From: JACPNO01 sp963825405
GTDB lineage: Bacteria > Acidobacteriota > Terriglobia > Bryobacterales > Bryobacteraceae
DNA: 64,000 nt
Direction: 5' to 3'
Assembly: GCA_963825405.1 (NCBI GenBank)
Contig: CAWGTB010000011.1
Coordinates: 1 to 64,000, forward strand
The notes below the pieces were generated by a model that was not told the DNA's origin, did not search any database, and was given only the letters and a program-made list of their open reading frames with translations. A program made the position numbers and the translations under genes. Shown here one piece after another: positions 17,908-27,364 of this stretch (within the stretch, counting starts at the first letter, position 1; the number at the start of each line of letters is the position of its first letter).

Positions 17908-20172
17908 GTGCCTGTTAGCCGACATTTTCGACCATGGAAAGTAGCCGCCCTCTCGCTGGCATTTACCTATCTGTTTTTCTTCGAATACCTGCCGCCCTTC
18001 CGGCGTGTTCTGATTCCATTCGATCTGCAGAGCTACCACTACCCGCAACTGGATAACGCCTTTCAGGCATTGCGTCACGGATCATTTCCGGAGTGGGACC
18101 AGACCCTCTACGGCGGCCAAAGCTTCGTAGGAAATATCAATGCCGCCCTGTTTTATCCGCCCACCTGGTTGATGTTCGCTGCCAACCTCGGCCGCCCGTC
18201 GCTTTCCTATCAGAGTTTGGAAGACCTGGTGTTGGCGCACGTCTGGGTGGCATTCTTCCTCTCTTACCTCTGGCTGCGTAACAAGAAGCTGGCGGAGCTG
18301 GCGGCCATCCTGGGCGCTGCGGTGTTCGCCTACAGCGGTTACCTGCTCGAGCAGTTGCAACATCTGGGACTGGTGGCCGGTTACGCGTGGATGCCGCTGG
18401 GGTTATGGGGCATCGATGAGGCCATCGAGCAACAGCGCTGGCAGCCGCTGTGGAAGACCATGGCGGCTTCGACGCTGTGCCTTCTCGCCGGATACCCGCC
18501 TACCTGGTTTGTTTTCGCGGTGTGCATGGTGAGTTACGCCGCGTGCCGCTGGAAGGTGGCTTTGGGTGTCGTGCTGGCTATCGCCGCCTCGCTGGTGATT
18601 GCGGCTGTGCAAGTCCTGCCAGCGTACGAAGCCACGGCCATGAAAGCCTTCGATCCCAGGTACGGATTCAACGTTCGCGATCCGGAGTTTTATATTTCCT
18701 ACCTGCTGCCCAACTATTTTGACTTCGGAATGCTCACCAGCCAGGCGGCATGGAAGGGCAATTATCTCTACTTGGGTGCTCCCGCTTTCCTTGGTCTGGT
18801 TGCGCTCGTGCGCGGAAGAAAGTGGCGGGATCTGATTCCGTCTCTGACCGTTCTGGTGGTCAGCCTGATTGTCGCGATCAATCCATTCGACTCCGTGTCG
18901 GCGATCGTATTGCGCTCCAGCTTGCTCGCCCAGCTCTGCCGCAACTGGTATTTCCTCGCGGGCGTGACGTTGGCCGTAGCGCCTCTAACGGCTTACGGCA
19001 TCGACTACTGTCTCTCGCGTTTCCGGCGGCCCGTCGCGCGCTGGTGCGTCGTGGTGACTTGCCTGCTGCTCACAGCCTGGTCGGCGACGCCAGATGCTGG
19101 TCTGGTTCCCGGTCGGTTCGGACTTCTTCACCGGCGGGAAGTCTGTCATCGAGCCGGCGATTACTCTCGCCCTGTTCTCGCTCGCCATTTTCATTCTGCC
19201 GTCGCAACGTGGCGCTGCCCGGGCATGGCTGGCGGCAGTAGTGCTGCTGTTGGTTGGGATCGATTACAAAGCTTCGGCACAAGCCGGTGGGTTAATGCTG
19301 GCCTTAGGCCCATGTGTTGGCAACATCCACTCGTTTCCAGCTATGGACGATGCAGTTTTTCGCGCAACTGCGCGCCACGCCGAATACCGCATCGCCGTGG
19401 ATCTGACCGCTATTTATCCCGTCGATGCTTCAACATTACGGTCTCAGCACACCGCAGGGATTTGACGCCGTTCCAGACCAAGCAGTACAAGAATCTGATG
19501 TCGCGAATCGAGCACGTCCGGCCCACTAGCAACTGGGAAATCGATATCGATCCGGCGAATGAAGCGGCGCTGAACCTGCTTGGCGTACGCTATTTCATCA
19601 CCGCCGGCGATCGCGCGTTGTACCAGCAACTCGTCGCAAACCCCCATTTCCGGCGGCTTGAACCCTCGCAGACGTTCTACAAAGTGTTTGAGTTCGTCAA
19701 TGCTCGCCCGCCCTATGGCTGGGAATCTAACAGCGCGGAGCGCGGAGCGCGGAGCGCGGAGCGCGGAGCGCGGAGCGCAGAGCGCAGAGCGCAGAGCGCA
19801 GAGCGCAGAGCGCAGAGCGCAGAGCGCAGAGCGCGGAGCGCGGAGCGCGGAGCGCAGAGCGCAGAGCGCAGAGCGCGTCCGATGGACGCCGGAATCGCGA
19901 GAATTTCTGGTTCGCTCGGAAACCGGCGGGCGTTTCACGCTGTCCGAACAGTTCTTCCCGGGCTGGCAGGCGACGGTGGACGGGAAGCCAGTGCCTATCG
20001 AGCGGTGGAGCGAAGCATTCCAGGCCGTCGACGTGCCGCCGGGCGAGCATTCCGTCGCATTCCGTTTCATTCGGCGGGATTGCGCGTGGGGCGCGGTCGT
20101 GAGTCTCTGCGCGACTTCTCGCTCTTGCCTTCCTCATGCGCGACAGCGTCAGAGCAGGATATAATTCCGTAG
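17908..20172 (+). CDS. YfhO-type polytopic membrane protein (frameshifted, carries minisatellite)
   Basis: This is a YfhO-family membrane protein; members are proposed GT-C-like glycosyltransferases for cell-envelope polymers. The first ~390 residues hold about ten hydrophobic segments, with motifs typical of the family (FPEWDQTLYGGQSFVGNINA, ALFYPPTW, YLLPNYF). The frame shifts near 19090, returns near 19465, and shifts again inside the heptamer repeat at 19732-19877. After the repeat the next frame gives GGRFTLSEQFFPGWQATVDG, the usual YfhO C-terminal domain. Continuing in the first frame past the repeat gives a spurious tail. The end at 20172 is approximate because a further shift near 20090 is possible. 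GTG 17908 is the assumed start. Confidence 0.75.
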   Translation: MPVSRHFRPWKVAALSLAFTYLFFFEYLPPFRRVLIPFDLQSYHYPQLDNAFQALRHGSFPEWDQTLYGGQSFVGNINAALFYPPTWLMFAANLGRPSLSYQSLEDLVLAHVWVAFFLSYLWLRNKKLAELAAILGAAVFAYSGYLLEQLQHLGLVAGYAWMPLGLWGIDEAIEQQRWQPLWKTMAASTLCLLAGYPPTWFVFAVCMVSYAACRWKVALGVVLAIAASLVIAAVQVLPAYEATAMKAFDPRYGFNVRDPEFYISYLLPNYFDFGMLTSQAAWKGNYLYLGAPAFLGLVALVRGRKWRDLIPSLTVLVVSLIVAINPFDSVSAIVLRSSLLAQLCRNWYFLAGVTLAVAPLTAYGIDYCLSRFRRPVARWCVVVTCLLLTAWSATPDAGLVPGRFGLLHRREVCHRAGDYSRPVLARHFHSAVATWRCPGMAGGSSAAVGWDRLQSFGTSRWVNAGLRPMCWQHPLVSSYGRCSFSRNCAPRRIPHRRGSDRYLSRRCFNITVSAHRRDLTPFQTKQYKNLMSRIEHVRPTSNWEIDIDPANEAALNLLGVRYFITAGDRALYQQLVANPHFRRLEPSQTFYKVFEFVNARPPYGWESNSAERGARSAERGARSAERRAQSAERRAQSAERRARSAERGAQSAERRARPMDAGIARISGSLGNRRAFHAVRTVLPGLAGDGGREASAYRAVERSIPGRRRAAGRAFRRIPFHSAGLRVGRGRESLRDFSLLPSSCATASEQDIIP
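19732..19877 (+). repeat. Heptanucleotide minisatellite AGCGCRG, about 21 copies
   Basis: Twenty full 7-bp units plus a 6-bp partial copy run without interruption. The variable base is arranged in blocks: six G-type units, eight A-type, three G-type, three A-type, then the partial. In another phase the A-type unit reads CGCAGAG. The array lies inside the yfhO-like gene. It has no T, so no stop codon arises in any plus frame. Because 7 is not a multiple of 3, each gain or loss of a unit changes the downstream frame. As written, the frame after the array is one base off; loss of one unit or gain of two would join it. Confidence 0.95.
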
Positions 20173-20187
20173 ACAGGAGTTTGTCCC

Positions 20188-21199
20188 ATGAGCGATTCCA
20201 CCACATCCCGACGTGAGTTCTTTCAAGCCAGCCGTAGCCGCCGCAGCCTTGGCCGAACAAGTGCTCGCGCAGACTTCCAGCGCATCCGCCACCGGCATTC
20301 CCACTCGCGTTCTGGGCCGCACCGGCGTCCGCGTTTCGATGATCGGTATTGGCGGCGGTCACATCGGCGGCGTGAAGGAGGAGAGCGAAGGCATCCGCAT
20401 CGTCCAATCCGCCATCGACGAAGGCGTTACCTTCATGGACAATGCCTGGGAATACAGCAACGGCCGCAGCGAAGACGTGATGGGCAAAGCTCTCAAGATG
20501 GACGGCCGCCGGTCCAAAGTTTTTCTCATGACCAAAGTCTGCAGCCGTGAGTACGCGGTCGCGATGCAACAACTGGAAGAAAGCTTGCGCCGCCTGCAAA
20601 CCGACCATCTCGATCTATGGCAGTTTCACGAATGCAACTATTACAACGACCCCGAGTGGGTTTTCGAGAAAGGCGCCATCCGCGCCGGCATCGAAGCCCG
20701 CAAGCAGGGCAAGGTTCGCTTCCTCGGATTCACCGGCCATAAGTCGCCGCAAATCCACTTACAGATGCTAGGGAAAGACTTTGAATGGGACACTGTGCAA
20801 ATGCCCAATAATGTCATGGACGCGGGTTTTTTCAGTTTCAGCAAAGAAGTGATGCCTGTCTGTCTGAAGCGCAACATCGGCATCATCGGCATGAAAGGGT
20901 GCGGCGGCGATGGTCAGATGTTGGACAAGAAAGCGGTAACGGTGGATGAGTGCTACCGCTATTTTCTCAGCCAGCCGGTGAGTGTCCAGGTATGCGGCTT
21001 GGCGAGCATGGATCACCTGCGGGAGGCCGTCCGGCTGGCCCGCGCCTTCAAGCCGATGCCCAAGGAAGAGATGCAGAAGCTACAGGCCCGCATCCGCGAC
21101 GTTCAGGGTGACGGCCGTTTTGAACTGTTCAAGAGCAGTAAGCGCTTCGACAGCGCCTACCACCGCATCCAGCACGGCTTCGAAACACAAGGCGTGTAA
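20188..21199 (+). CDS. Tat-exported aldo/keto reductase (frameshifted in signal peptide)
   Basis: This is an aldo/keto reductase-family protein of ~337 residues. ATG 20188 follows ACAGGAG and starts a twin-arginine leader (SRREFFQAS). The frame then slips near 20235, and the adjacent frame continues the leader as AVAAAALAEQVLAQT and the whole enzyme. The barrel opens with RVLGRTGVRVSMIGIGGGHI. The catalytic Asp/Tyr region is TFMDNAWEYSNGRSED and the Lys/His region KVFLMTKVCSR and DLWQFHECN. The protein is probably periplasmic. One base indel in the leader would make the gene whole, so an error is likely. It is followed by a separate promoter for the histidine kinase. Confidence 0.88.
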
Positions 21200-21276
21200 C
21201 TTTACTTACTAACCAAAGTTATTATCACCTTGTCGATCGAAGGAAATTGATGAGTTAACACTAACTACTGACAACC

Positions 21277-21314
21277 TTTAAGTTATCGGAAATTCGCTCC
21301 TATAATAGCGGAGC
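21277..21314 (+). promoter_or_regulatory. Promoter for the hybrid histidine kinase, probably leaderless
   Basis: A consensus TATAAT lies at 21301-21306, with a weak -35 TTTAAG at 21277-21282 (18-bp spacer). The GTG start at 21315 is only 8 nt beyond the -10, so transcription should begin at or next to the start codon. No Shine-Dalgarno is possible in that space. Confidence 0.6.
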
Positions 21315-23702
21315 GTGTCGGAAAAGCCTACCTCTGCTTATGCGGTGTGGCTGCGGCTGGGCCGGGCGGGCTGGAATTTACTGCCCTTGCTGATTGCGAT
21401 CAGCGGCTGGTTCGCAACGCTCTTCTTGTGCCGCGTCATGCTAACTCGCGAACGCGCGCAGATCGTACAAACTGCCGCGCTTTCGGCCCGACGCATTCAA
21501 TCCAAGATCAATACCAGTATGGCTGCGCGCGTCGCGCCATTGGAAGCGCTCGCTCCGCCGGAACAGACGGGTGTCCAATGGCAGTCTGATGTCACCGAGA
21601 TAAAACAGAAATACCCTGAATTCGAGTCGATCGCCTGGTTGCCGGCGGAGAAAAGTACCGCACGACCTGCTCACCGGACGTCTATCTCGCCTGCAGTCAC
21701 GCTGGACACAAGCCGCCACAAGTTTCTCGTGTCGGTTCCGGTCTTTCACCAGGAAGCTTTCACGGGGCGCGTGATCGCGGTCCTACGTACAGGCGAGTGG
21801 ATGAAGGCAATGGTCGACTCGGAAATTCCGTCGGGCTATGGTGGTTCGATCTCGGACCACAATCAGCGGATTTATGTTCGCGCCGCAGGCTCCAGTCCCC
21901 CGCCCTATTACTCGGAGGTCCCCGTCGATGTCTACGGGACGCCGTGGGTAGTGCAGGTATGGCCCACGCACGATGAATGGACCGGATCGTACCAGATTCT
22001 CTCGGCGCTCAGCCTGGTGATCGGCTTGCTGATTTACGTGAGCGGCGCGCTGGTCGTCTCCGCGCGGCGGCAGTCGCGGGAACTGGAATCCGCCGAACTG
22101 GAGATGGCTACGCATCAGGAAGACTTACGGCAGGCTAATGAGCGGCTGGAAACAGTGATCCATGCTTCTCCGTTTGCCATCGTGGCCATGGACCTTGCCG
22201 GCAACGTCGAGAGTTGGAACTTAGCTGCTGAGCGTATATTCGGCTGGCGCAGCGACGAAGTAATCGGCCGGCCTCCACTTTTTATTCCTGCGGAATACAG
22301 CGCAGAATTCCGTGAAAAAATCGAGCGCACTGTTGCCGGAGAACTTCTCAGGGGCCTCGAGCGGAGGCATTGCAGGAAGGACGGTTCCTCGATCGATGTC
22401 GCCGTGTGGACCGCACCGCTGCGTAACGCCCAGACTGCCGTCTGCGGGATCATCGCCGCCATCACCGACGTCAGTGAGAAGAAAGGCCTGGAAGAACAGC
22501 TCCGGCATTCGCAGAAGTTGGAAGCCGTCGGGCGGCTGGCTGGCGGCGTGGCGCATGACTTCAACAACCTGCTCACCATCATCAACGGCTACGGCCACAT
22601 GATGCTGAAATCGCTGCCGGCGAGCGACCGTCTGCACAATCACGCCGAAGAAATACTCAAAGCGGGAAACCAGGCCGCAGCCCTCACCGCCCAGCTACTG
22701 GCGTTCAGCCGCAGGCAGATCATCCAACCCAAACCGGTTGACCTGAATCACGTCATCACCGATCTCGAAAAAATGCTGCGCCGCGTCATCGGAGAGGACA
22801 TTCTGTTCCGCACCAATCTGAGCCCGGAGCTGCAGCGCGTCAAAGCCGATTCCAATCAGATGGGGCAAGTGTTGATTAACCTTGCCGCCAATGCGCGTGA
22901 TGCCATGCCGCGCGGAGGCATGCTCACGCTGACGACCGAGAACGTGATGCTCACCGGGCGGGAAGCAGCCGAGTTGGGGGATCTGCCCGACGGCGCTTAC
23001 GTCAAACTGACGGTGTCGGATACGGGCGAAGGCATGAGCGCCGAAACCCGGAGTCACTTGTTTGAGCCATTCTTCACCACCAAAGAAGTCGGCAAGGGCA
23101 CCGGCCTAGGACTTTCCAGCGTCTACGGCAGCGTGCGGCAGAACGGCGGCGGGATTACTGTTGCCAGCGAGCCGGGCAGAGGAACCACGTTCTCAATTTA
23201 CATGTCTCAACTGCAAGAGACCGTGCCGGCGGAAGTCGCTATTCCGGCTCGCAAAATCGCCGGTGGCGGCAGTGAGACCATCCTGCTGGTTGAGGACGAA
23301 GCGCCGCTACGGAACATGCTCCGCGAAGCCCTGGCTAACGCCGGCTATCGCGTCCTCGAAGCTACCGACGGAGCCGATGCGCTTTGGAGATGGGAGCGCG
23401 AAGCCCGCACCATCGACCTGCTGATCACCGACGTCGTGATGCCGATTGTGAACGGACGGGAATTGGCCAGGCGCCTGGCCCAAATCGCGCCGCGAATCCA
23501 AGTGCTCTATATGTCCGGCTACGCCGCCGATGTTATCGCGTACCACGGCATCCTGGAGGCGGGAACCAACTTCATCCAGAAGCCCTTTTTGCCCGATGCT
23601 CTGCGGATGAAGGTTCGCGATGTTTTAGACGCACGTAAAGCAGCCGCCGGCCGTCCGCCCGTGTACGCCGTAGCGCATCAACGCGATTGCCCCACTTCGT
23701 AG
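21315..23702 (+). CDS. Hybrid sensor histidine kinase/response regulator
   Basis: This is a membrane sensor kinase of 795 residues. Two transmembrane helices (about 20-42 and 228-250) enclose a ~185-residue exported sensor region. A PAS domain follows (about 275-390, from VIHASPFAIVAMDLAGNVES). The phospho-acceptor is H414 in GGVAHDFNN. The ATPase domain shows the N box (LINLAANARDAMPRGG), G1 DTGEGM and G2 GKGTGLGLSSVYG. The C-terminal receiver domain has the acidic pair in LLVEDEA and the phospho-Asp D706 in ITDVVMP. The signal and output are unknown; no cognate DNA-binding regulator is adjacent. The stop codon lies in a palindromic repeat and overlaps the convergent gene by 25 bp. Confidence 0.95.
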   Translation: MSEKPTSAYAVWLRLGRAGWNLLPLLIAISGWFATLFLCRVMLTRERAQIVQTAALSARRIQSKINTSMAARVAPLEALAPPEQTGVQWQSDVTEIKQKYPEFESIAWLPAEKSTARPAHRTSISPAVTLDTSRHKFLVSVPVFHQEAFTGRVIAVLRTGEWMKAMVDSEIPSGYGGSISDHNQRIYVRAAGSSPPPYYSEVPVDVYGTPWVVQVWPTHDEWTGSYQILSALSLVIGLLIYVSGALVVSARRQSRELESAELEMATHQEDLRQANERLETVIHASPFAIVAMDLAGNVESWNLAAERIFGWRSDEVIGRPPLFIPAEYSAEFREKIERTVAGELLRGLERRHCRKDGSSIDVAVWTAPLRNAQTAVCGIIAAITDVSEKKGLEEQLRHSQKLEAVGRLAGGVAHDFNNLLTIINGYGHMMLKSLPASDRLHNHAEEILKAGNQAAALTAQLLAFSRRQIIQPKPVDLNHVITDLEKMLRRVIGEDILFRTNLSPELQRVKADSNQMGQVLINLAANARDAMPRGGMLTLTTENVMLTGREAAELGDLPDGAYVKLTVSDTGEGMSAETRSHLFEPFFTTKEVGKGTGLGLSSVYGSVRQNGGGITVASEPGRGTTFSIYMSQLQETVPAEVAIPARKIAGGGSETILLVEDEAPLRNMLREALANAGYRVLEATDGADALWRWEREARTIDLLITDVVMPIVNGRELARRLAQIAPRIQVLYMSGYAADVIAYHGILEAGTNFIQKPFLPDALRMKVRDVLDARKAAAGRPPVYAVAHQRDCPTS

Positions 23703-23962
23703 GGGCGGGTTTCAAACCCACCCTCCGAAAGGAACACAGGAACTTCCGGAGACGCGGCGTCCGCATACGTCTTACGCCTCACGTACAACAGCAGCACAAA
23801 GCCGCTCAGAATCACCAGCGGCGGCAACAGCATGATAACGATGCCGGCATTCAAGACCCGCGCGCGCTCCGACTGCTGCGCCGCGGCAGTACGAAAACAC
23901 ATCACGCATTGCGCGAATGCGCCCGTACTCATCAGCGGTAGCAAAGCAGCCAGGCGCTTCAT
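23678..23962 (-). CDS. Small membrane protein with CxxC, last gene of the cox operon
   Basis: This gene encodes 94 residues starting at ATG 23962, which overlaps the subunit IV stop as ATGA. A signal peptide or first helix (MKRLAALLPLMSTGAFA) is followed by QCVMCFRTAAAQ, and a single transmembrane helix covers roughly residues 38-62. The C-terminal tail (GGFETRPYEVGQS) is encoded by the palindromic repeat. The family is unknown to me. Position in the operon and the CxxC suggest a role in oxidase assembly or copper/thiol handling, which is inference. Confidence 0.72.
   Translation of the reverse strand: MKRLAALLPLMSTGAFAQCVMCFRTAAAQQSERARVLNAGIVIMLLPPLVILSGFVLLLYVRRKTYADAASPEVPVFLSEGGFETRPYEVGQSR
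23701..23724. repeat. Short palindrome at a convergent gene junction
   Basis: GGGCGGGTTT and AAACCCACCC form inverted arms around a single C. It covers the stop codon of the histidine kinase gene and the 3' end of the convergent small membrane protein gene. There is no T-run, so a simple intrinsic terminator is unlikely. It looks like a small dispersed REP-type sequence, but only one copy is in this window. Confidence 0.5.
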
Positions 23963-24282
23963 ACCGGGGGTCTCATGGTGAAGGCGCGGTGTGCGTCCGG
24001 CATGAAGATCAGCATTAGAATAATGCAAAGCACCAGCATCGGAAACAGCGTCATGAACAGGCTGAAGCGCTCGAACTTGAGATGCATGAAATAAGCGATG
24101 ATCATGGCCGCCTTGATGACGGAAAGTCCCATGAGAGCCGTCAGCATGATCAGCAGCGGCACTTGCTCGTAGGCGAGAAAAACTTCAACGCCGGTCAGCA
24201 CCAGCAGGATGACCCAGACCACGGAAAAACTTTTGGTGGTTCCACCCACCTGGTGCGCCACTTCCTCGATATGGTCGCTCAT
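23959..24282 (-). CDS. Cytochrome c oxidase subunit IV (prokaryotic COX4/CtaF-like)
   Basis: This 107-residue protein has three hydrophobic helices (VVWVILLVLTGVEVFLA; LLIMLTALMGLSVIKAAMI; LFMTLFPMLVLCIILMLIF) and the family's AYFMHLKFE linker. Subunit IV stabilises the oxidase and is not catalytic. It lies 8 nt after a subunit III gene and overlaps the small CxxC protein gene. Confidence 0.9.
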   Translation of the reverse strand: MSDHIEEVAHQVGGTTKSFSVVWVILLVLTGVEVFLAYEQVPLLIMLTALMGLSVIKAAMIIAYFMHLKFERFSLFMTLFPMLVLCIILMLIFMPDAHRAFTMRPPV

Positions 24283-24290
24283 GCGCTCTC

Positions 24291-24920
24291 CTAAATTTTA
24301 GCCGACAGCAGATACACCAGCGGGAAGATGAACATCCACACCAGATCGACGAAGTGCCAGTAGAGGCCGCTCACCTCTACATCCTCGGCCTTGAATTTCC
24401 CGCGGCCCACGGCGAAGGCCATGATTGAGAGGTAAATCACGCCGATGATCACGTGAGTCATGTGCAGGCCGGTCAAGCCAAAAAATGTCGCGCCAAACAA
24501 TGGCGAGCCGAAAGGATTGGAGGCGATCGTCACATGCTCTTCCACGATCAGGGTGTGCCATTCCGTCGCGTGCAGGATCACGAATGCCAGCCCGCCGGCG
24601 ATGGTGGCCAGCAGCCAGCCAACGGTCGCTTTGCGATTGCCATGATTCATCGAATGCACTGCCATCACCATGGTCAAGCTGCTCGAGAGCAGGCAGAACG
24701 TCATGATGCTGGAGAAAACGATACCAGGTGAAAAATGAAAAGGCGTCGGCCAGTCGGGTGTCGAAACCCGGCAGTACGTATAGGCCATCAACATCGCGGA
24801 AAACGTTAGCGCATCGGATATGATGAACAGCCACATCCCGAACTTCTTGGAGCCGATCGCGTATGGAGAACCACCACCCGTCCAGAGCGAATCCATTGTG
24901 GCGGCTTTGACATCGGACAT
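24291..24920 (-). CDS. coxC: Heme-copper oxidase subunit III (second copy in operon)
   Basis: This is a 209-residue subunit III with five predicted helices. Family motifs include GMWLFIISDALTFSAM near the N-terminus, TGLHMTHVIIG, and the C-terminal SGLYWHFVDLVWMFIFPLVYL. Subunit III supports proton uptake and stability of the oxidase. The five-helix length is typical of bacterial forms. It is 7 nt downstream of another subunit III gene, so the operon carries two. Confidence 0.94.
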   Translation of the reverse strand: MSDVKAATMDSLWTGGGSPYAIGSKKFGMWLFIISDALTFSAMLMAYTYCRVSTPDWPTPFHFSPGIVFSSIMTFCLLSSSLTMVMAVHSMNHGNRKATVGWLLATIAGGLAFVILHATEWHTLIVEEHVTIASNPFGSPLFGATFFGLTGLHMTHVIIGVIYLSIMAFAVGRGKFKAEDVEVSGLYWHFVDLVWMFIFPLVYLLSAKI

Positions 24921-24927
24921 CAGTTCG

Positions 24928-25569
24928 TCACCCCCAGATCAAAAATAGAAGTAGCAGATAAATCCACATGCCATCCAAAAAATGCCAGAAGACCGCGCAG
25001 ACATCGACGGCCGTACGCTTACCCGGACCCAGACGCAAACGCAGCGCCTGAATGTTGACGTAGCCCAGCGCGCCCATGCCCCCAATCAAGTGAATGGCAT
25101 GCACGCACGTCAGCAGAAAAAAGAACGAGCTCGCCGGATTCGTAGCCATGTAAATGCCGGCCTGATACAACTGCTGCCAGGCCAGATACTGGCCAACAAG
25201 AAAAACCACGCCTAAAACTGTTCCTGCAGTCCAGAAGCGGTTAAAGGCAGACCGGCGGCCGGATTTCAGCGCGCGCCGTGCCAGCTCAAGAACCAAGCTG
25301 GATGCGAGCAGCACTGCCGTATTGGCCCACAGGATTCGCGGCAGCGGCAAGCTTACCCAGTCATCGGACAGTCCACGCCGCACTACGAAGGCGCTGGTGA
25401 ATGCCGCAAACAGCATTACGCTCGCGGCCAGCAACACCATCAGGCCGGTAAACGACGCCCTTCGCGACGCTCCACGGCCGCGGGAATCGTCGTCCCCGCC
25501 GCTCAGAGGCGGTGGAACCGGCGGCCGTCCGGTGCCAGTCAAAATACCAGTGGAACTCGATCCAGGCAT
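24928..25569 (-). CDS. coxC: Heme-copper oxidase subunit III (first copy in operon)
   Basis: This is a 213-residue protein with a Pro/Gly-rich 35-residue cytoplasmic N-terminus, then five helices. Motifs are CVHAIHLIGGMGALGYVN and VCAVFWHFLDGMWIYLLLLFLIWG. It is more divergent than its downstream neighbour, so the pair is not a recent duplication. Both subunits III are kept in Acidobacterial cox operons that I know of. It lies 12 nt after coxA. Confidence 0.92.
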   Translation of the reverse strand: MPGSSSTGILTGTGRPPVPPPLSGGDDDSRGRGASRRASFTGLMVLLAASVMLFAAFTSAFVVRRGLSDDWVSLPLPRILWANTAVLLASSLVLELARRALKSGRRSAFNRFWTAGTVLGVVFLVGQYLAWQQLYQAGIYMATNPASSFFFLLTCVHAIHLIGGMGALGYVNIQALRLRLGPGKRTAVDVCAVFWHFLDGMWIYLLLLFLIWG

Positions 25570-25581
25570 GCTGCGATTCCC

Positions 25582-27336
25582 TTAGAGCGGGTCCGTCTGC
25601 ATGGTGTAATCCTTGGCCGCGCCCGGCACCGCGTACTCGTACGGGCCGTGATTCACCACCGGATGCACTCCGGCGAAGTTATCGAATGGCGGCGGCGAGG
25701 GGATGCCCCACTCCAGCGTCGTCGATTCCCACGGATTCATTCCTGCCGGTTTGCCCTTCTTCACGCTCCAGAACAGATTGATGAAGAAGATCAATTGTGC
25801 AACAGCGGTAATGATGGCCGCCCAGGTCATAAACGCATGGATCGGCATCAGCGCGTTCATGAATTCGAAATTGGTGAAATCCGCATAGCGCCTGGGGTTG
25901 CCGGCGATACCGAGAAAGTGCATCGGCGTGAAGATGCAGTAGACGCCGATGAAGGTGATGTAGAAATGAATCTTGCCCATCGTTTCGTTCATGAAACGGC
26001 CGGTTACTTTGGGGAACCAGTAGAACGTGCCCGCGAACATGCCGAAGATCGCCGCCACGCCCATGATCATGTGGAAGTGTCCAACCACGAAGTAAGTGTC
26101 GTGGAAGTACAGATCGAGCGCTGGCTGGCCCAGGAAAATGCCGCTGATGCCGCCAGTGACGAACAATGAGACGAAGCCCAGCGCGAACAGCATGGCCGTG
26201 GTGAAACGAATCTTGCCGCCCCAGAGAGTGCCAATCCAATTGAATGTCTTGATCGCGGAGGGCACGCCGATGGACATCGTCAGCACGGAAAATGCGAAGG
26301 CCGAGTAGGGGTTCATGCCGCTCATGAACATGTGATGCCCCCACACGAAGAAGCCCAGAAATCCGATGCCCAGGATGGCGTAGACCATGGCGCGATAACC
26401 GAAAATCGGTTTGCGCGCAAAAGTGGAAAGCAGCTGCGAAGCCACGCCCATGCCGGGCAGGATCGCGATATACACTTCCGGATGTCCGAAGAACCAGAAC
26501 AGATGCTGCCACAGCAGCGGCGAGCCGCCTTTGTGGTTCAGGAGAATCTGATCGTTCACGATCAGTCCCGCGGGCAGGAAGAAACTGGTGCCGGCGGTAC
26601 GGTCGAGCAGCAGCAGCACGCCCGCCGCGAGCAGCACGGCGAAACCCAACAAGCCGAGAATGGCGGTGACCAGCCAGCTCCAACAGGTGAGCGGCAGGCG
26701 CATCATGGACATGCCGCGCGCCCGCAGGTCGACGGTGGTGGCGATGAAATTGATCGCGCCCATCAGCGATGCCGCGCAGAAAATCGCGATGCTAATCACC
26801 CACAGCGTCTGCCCCGCCCCTTGACCGGGACCGGCAATTGCACCCAGCGCACTCAGAGGCGGATAGGCCGTCCAACCACCGAGCGGTGCGCCACCGGGCA
26901 CGAAGAATGCGGCGACCATCACAATCAGCGCCAGGAACGTGGTCCAAAAGGACATCATGTTCAGGACCGGGAACGCCATGTCCTCGGCGCCAATCTGAAT
27001 GGGTAGAAAATAGTTGCCAAACCCGCTTTGCGGCGCCGTGGTGAGGACGAAAAATACCATGATGGTGCCGTGCATCGTCATCAGCGAGAGGTACAATTCC
27101 GGCGTCATGATGCCGCCGGCGGCACTGGTGGGCCACAGCTTCTCGAACAGAGACACTCTGGCGTCCGGATACACCATGTGGAAACGCATCAGCACCGAAA
27201 GCGTCATTCCCAGCAGCACTGAGAACAGGGCCAGGAAGTAGTACTGAATGCCGATTACTTTGTGATCCAGGCTAAAAATATATCTGCGGATGAAACCGGA
27301 AGGCGCCTGATGCGGCGCATGGGCTAACGAGGACAT
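25582..27336 (-). CDS. coxA: Cytochrome c oxidase subunit I
   Basis: This is the catalytic subunit, 584 residues with about 12 transmembrane helices, binding heme a, heme a3 and CuB. The active-site signature is WFFGHPEVYIAILPGMG (CuB His and cross-linked Tyr), followed by the CuB ligands in WGHHMFMSGM. Heme ligands lie in HDTYFVVGHFHMIMG. The GHPEVY sequence places it in the A-type oxidases. The gene follows coxB by 28 nt and precedes the two subunit III genes. Confidence 0.97.
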   Translation of the reverse strand: MSSLAHAPHQAPSGFIRRYIFSLDHKVIGIQYYFLALFSVLLGMTLSVLMRFHMVYPDARVSLFEKLWPTSAAGGIMTPELYLSLMTMHGTIMVFFVLTTAPQSGFGNYFLPIQIGAEDMAFPVLNMMSFWTTFLALIVMVAAFFVPGGAPLGGWTAYPPLSALGAIAGPGQGAGQTLWVISIAIFCAASLMGAINFIATTVDLRARGMSMMRLPLTCWSWLVTAILGLLGFAVLLAAGVLLLLDRTAGTSFFLPAGLIVNDQILLNHKGGSPLLWQHLFWFFGHPEVYIAILPGMGVASQLLSTFARKPIFGYRAMVYAILGIGFLGFFVWGHHMFMSGMNPYSAFAFSVLTMSIGVPSAIKTFNWIGTLWGGKIRFTTAMLFALGFVSLFVTGGISGIFLGQPALDLYFHDTYFVVGHFHMIMGVAAIFGMFAGTFYWFPKVTGRFMNETMGKIHFYITFIGVYCIFTPMHFLGIAGNPRRYADFTNFEFMNALMPIHAFMTWAAIITAVAQLIFFINLFWSVKKGKPAGMNPWESTTLEWGIPSPPPFDNFAGVHPVVNHGPYEYAVPGAAKDYTMQTDPL

Positions 27337-27364
27337 GCCATCTCCCCAGATTGAAATAGGTTCA

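Noticed and set aside
19732..19877. Possible CRISPR array
   Set aside because: The unit is 7 bp with no spacers and no cas genes lie nearby.
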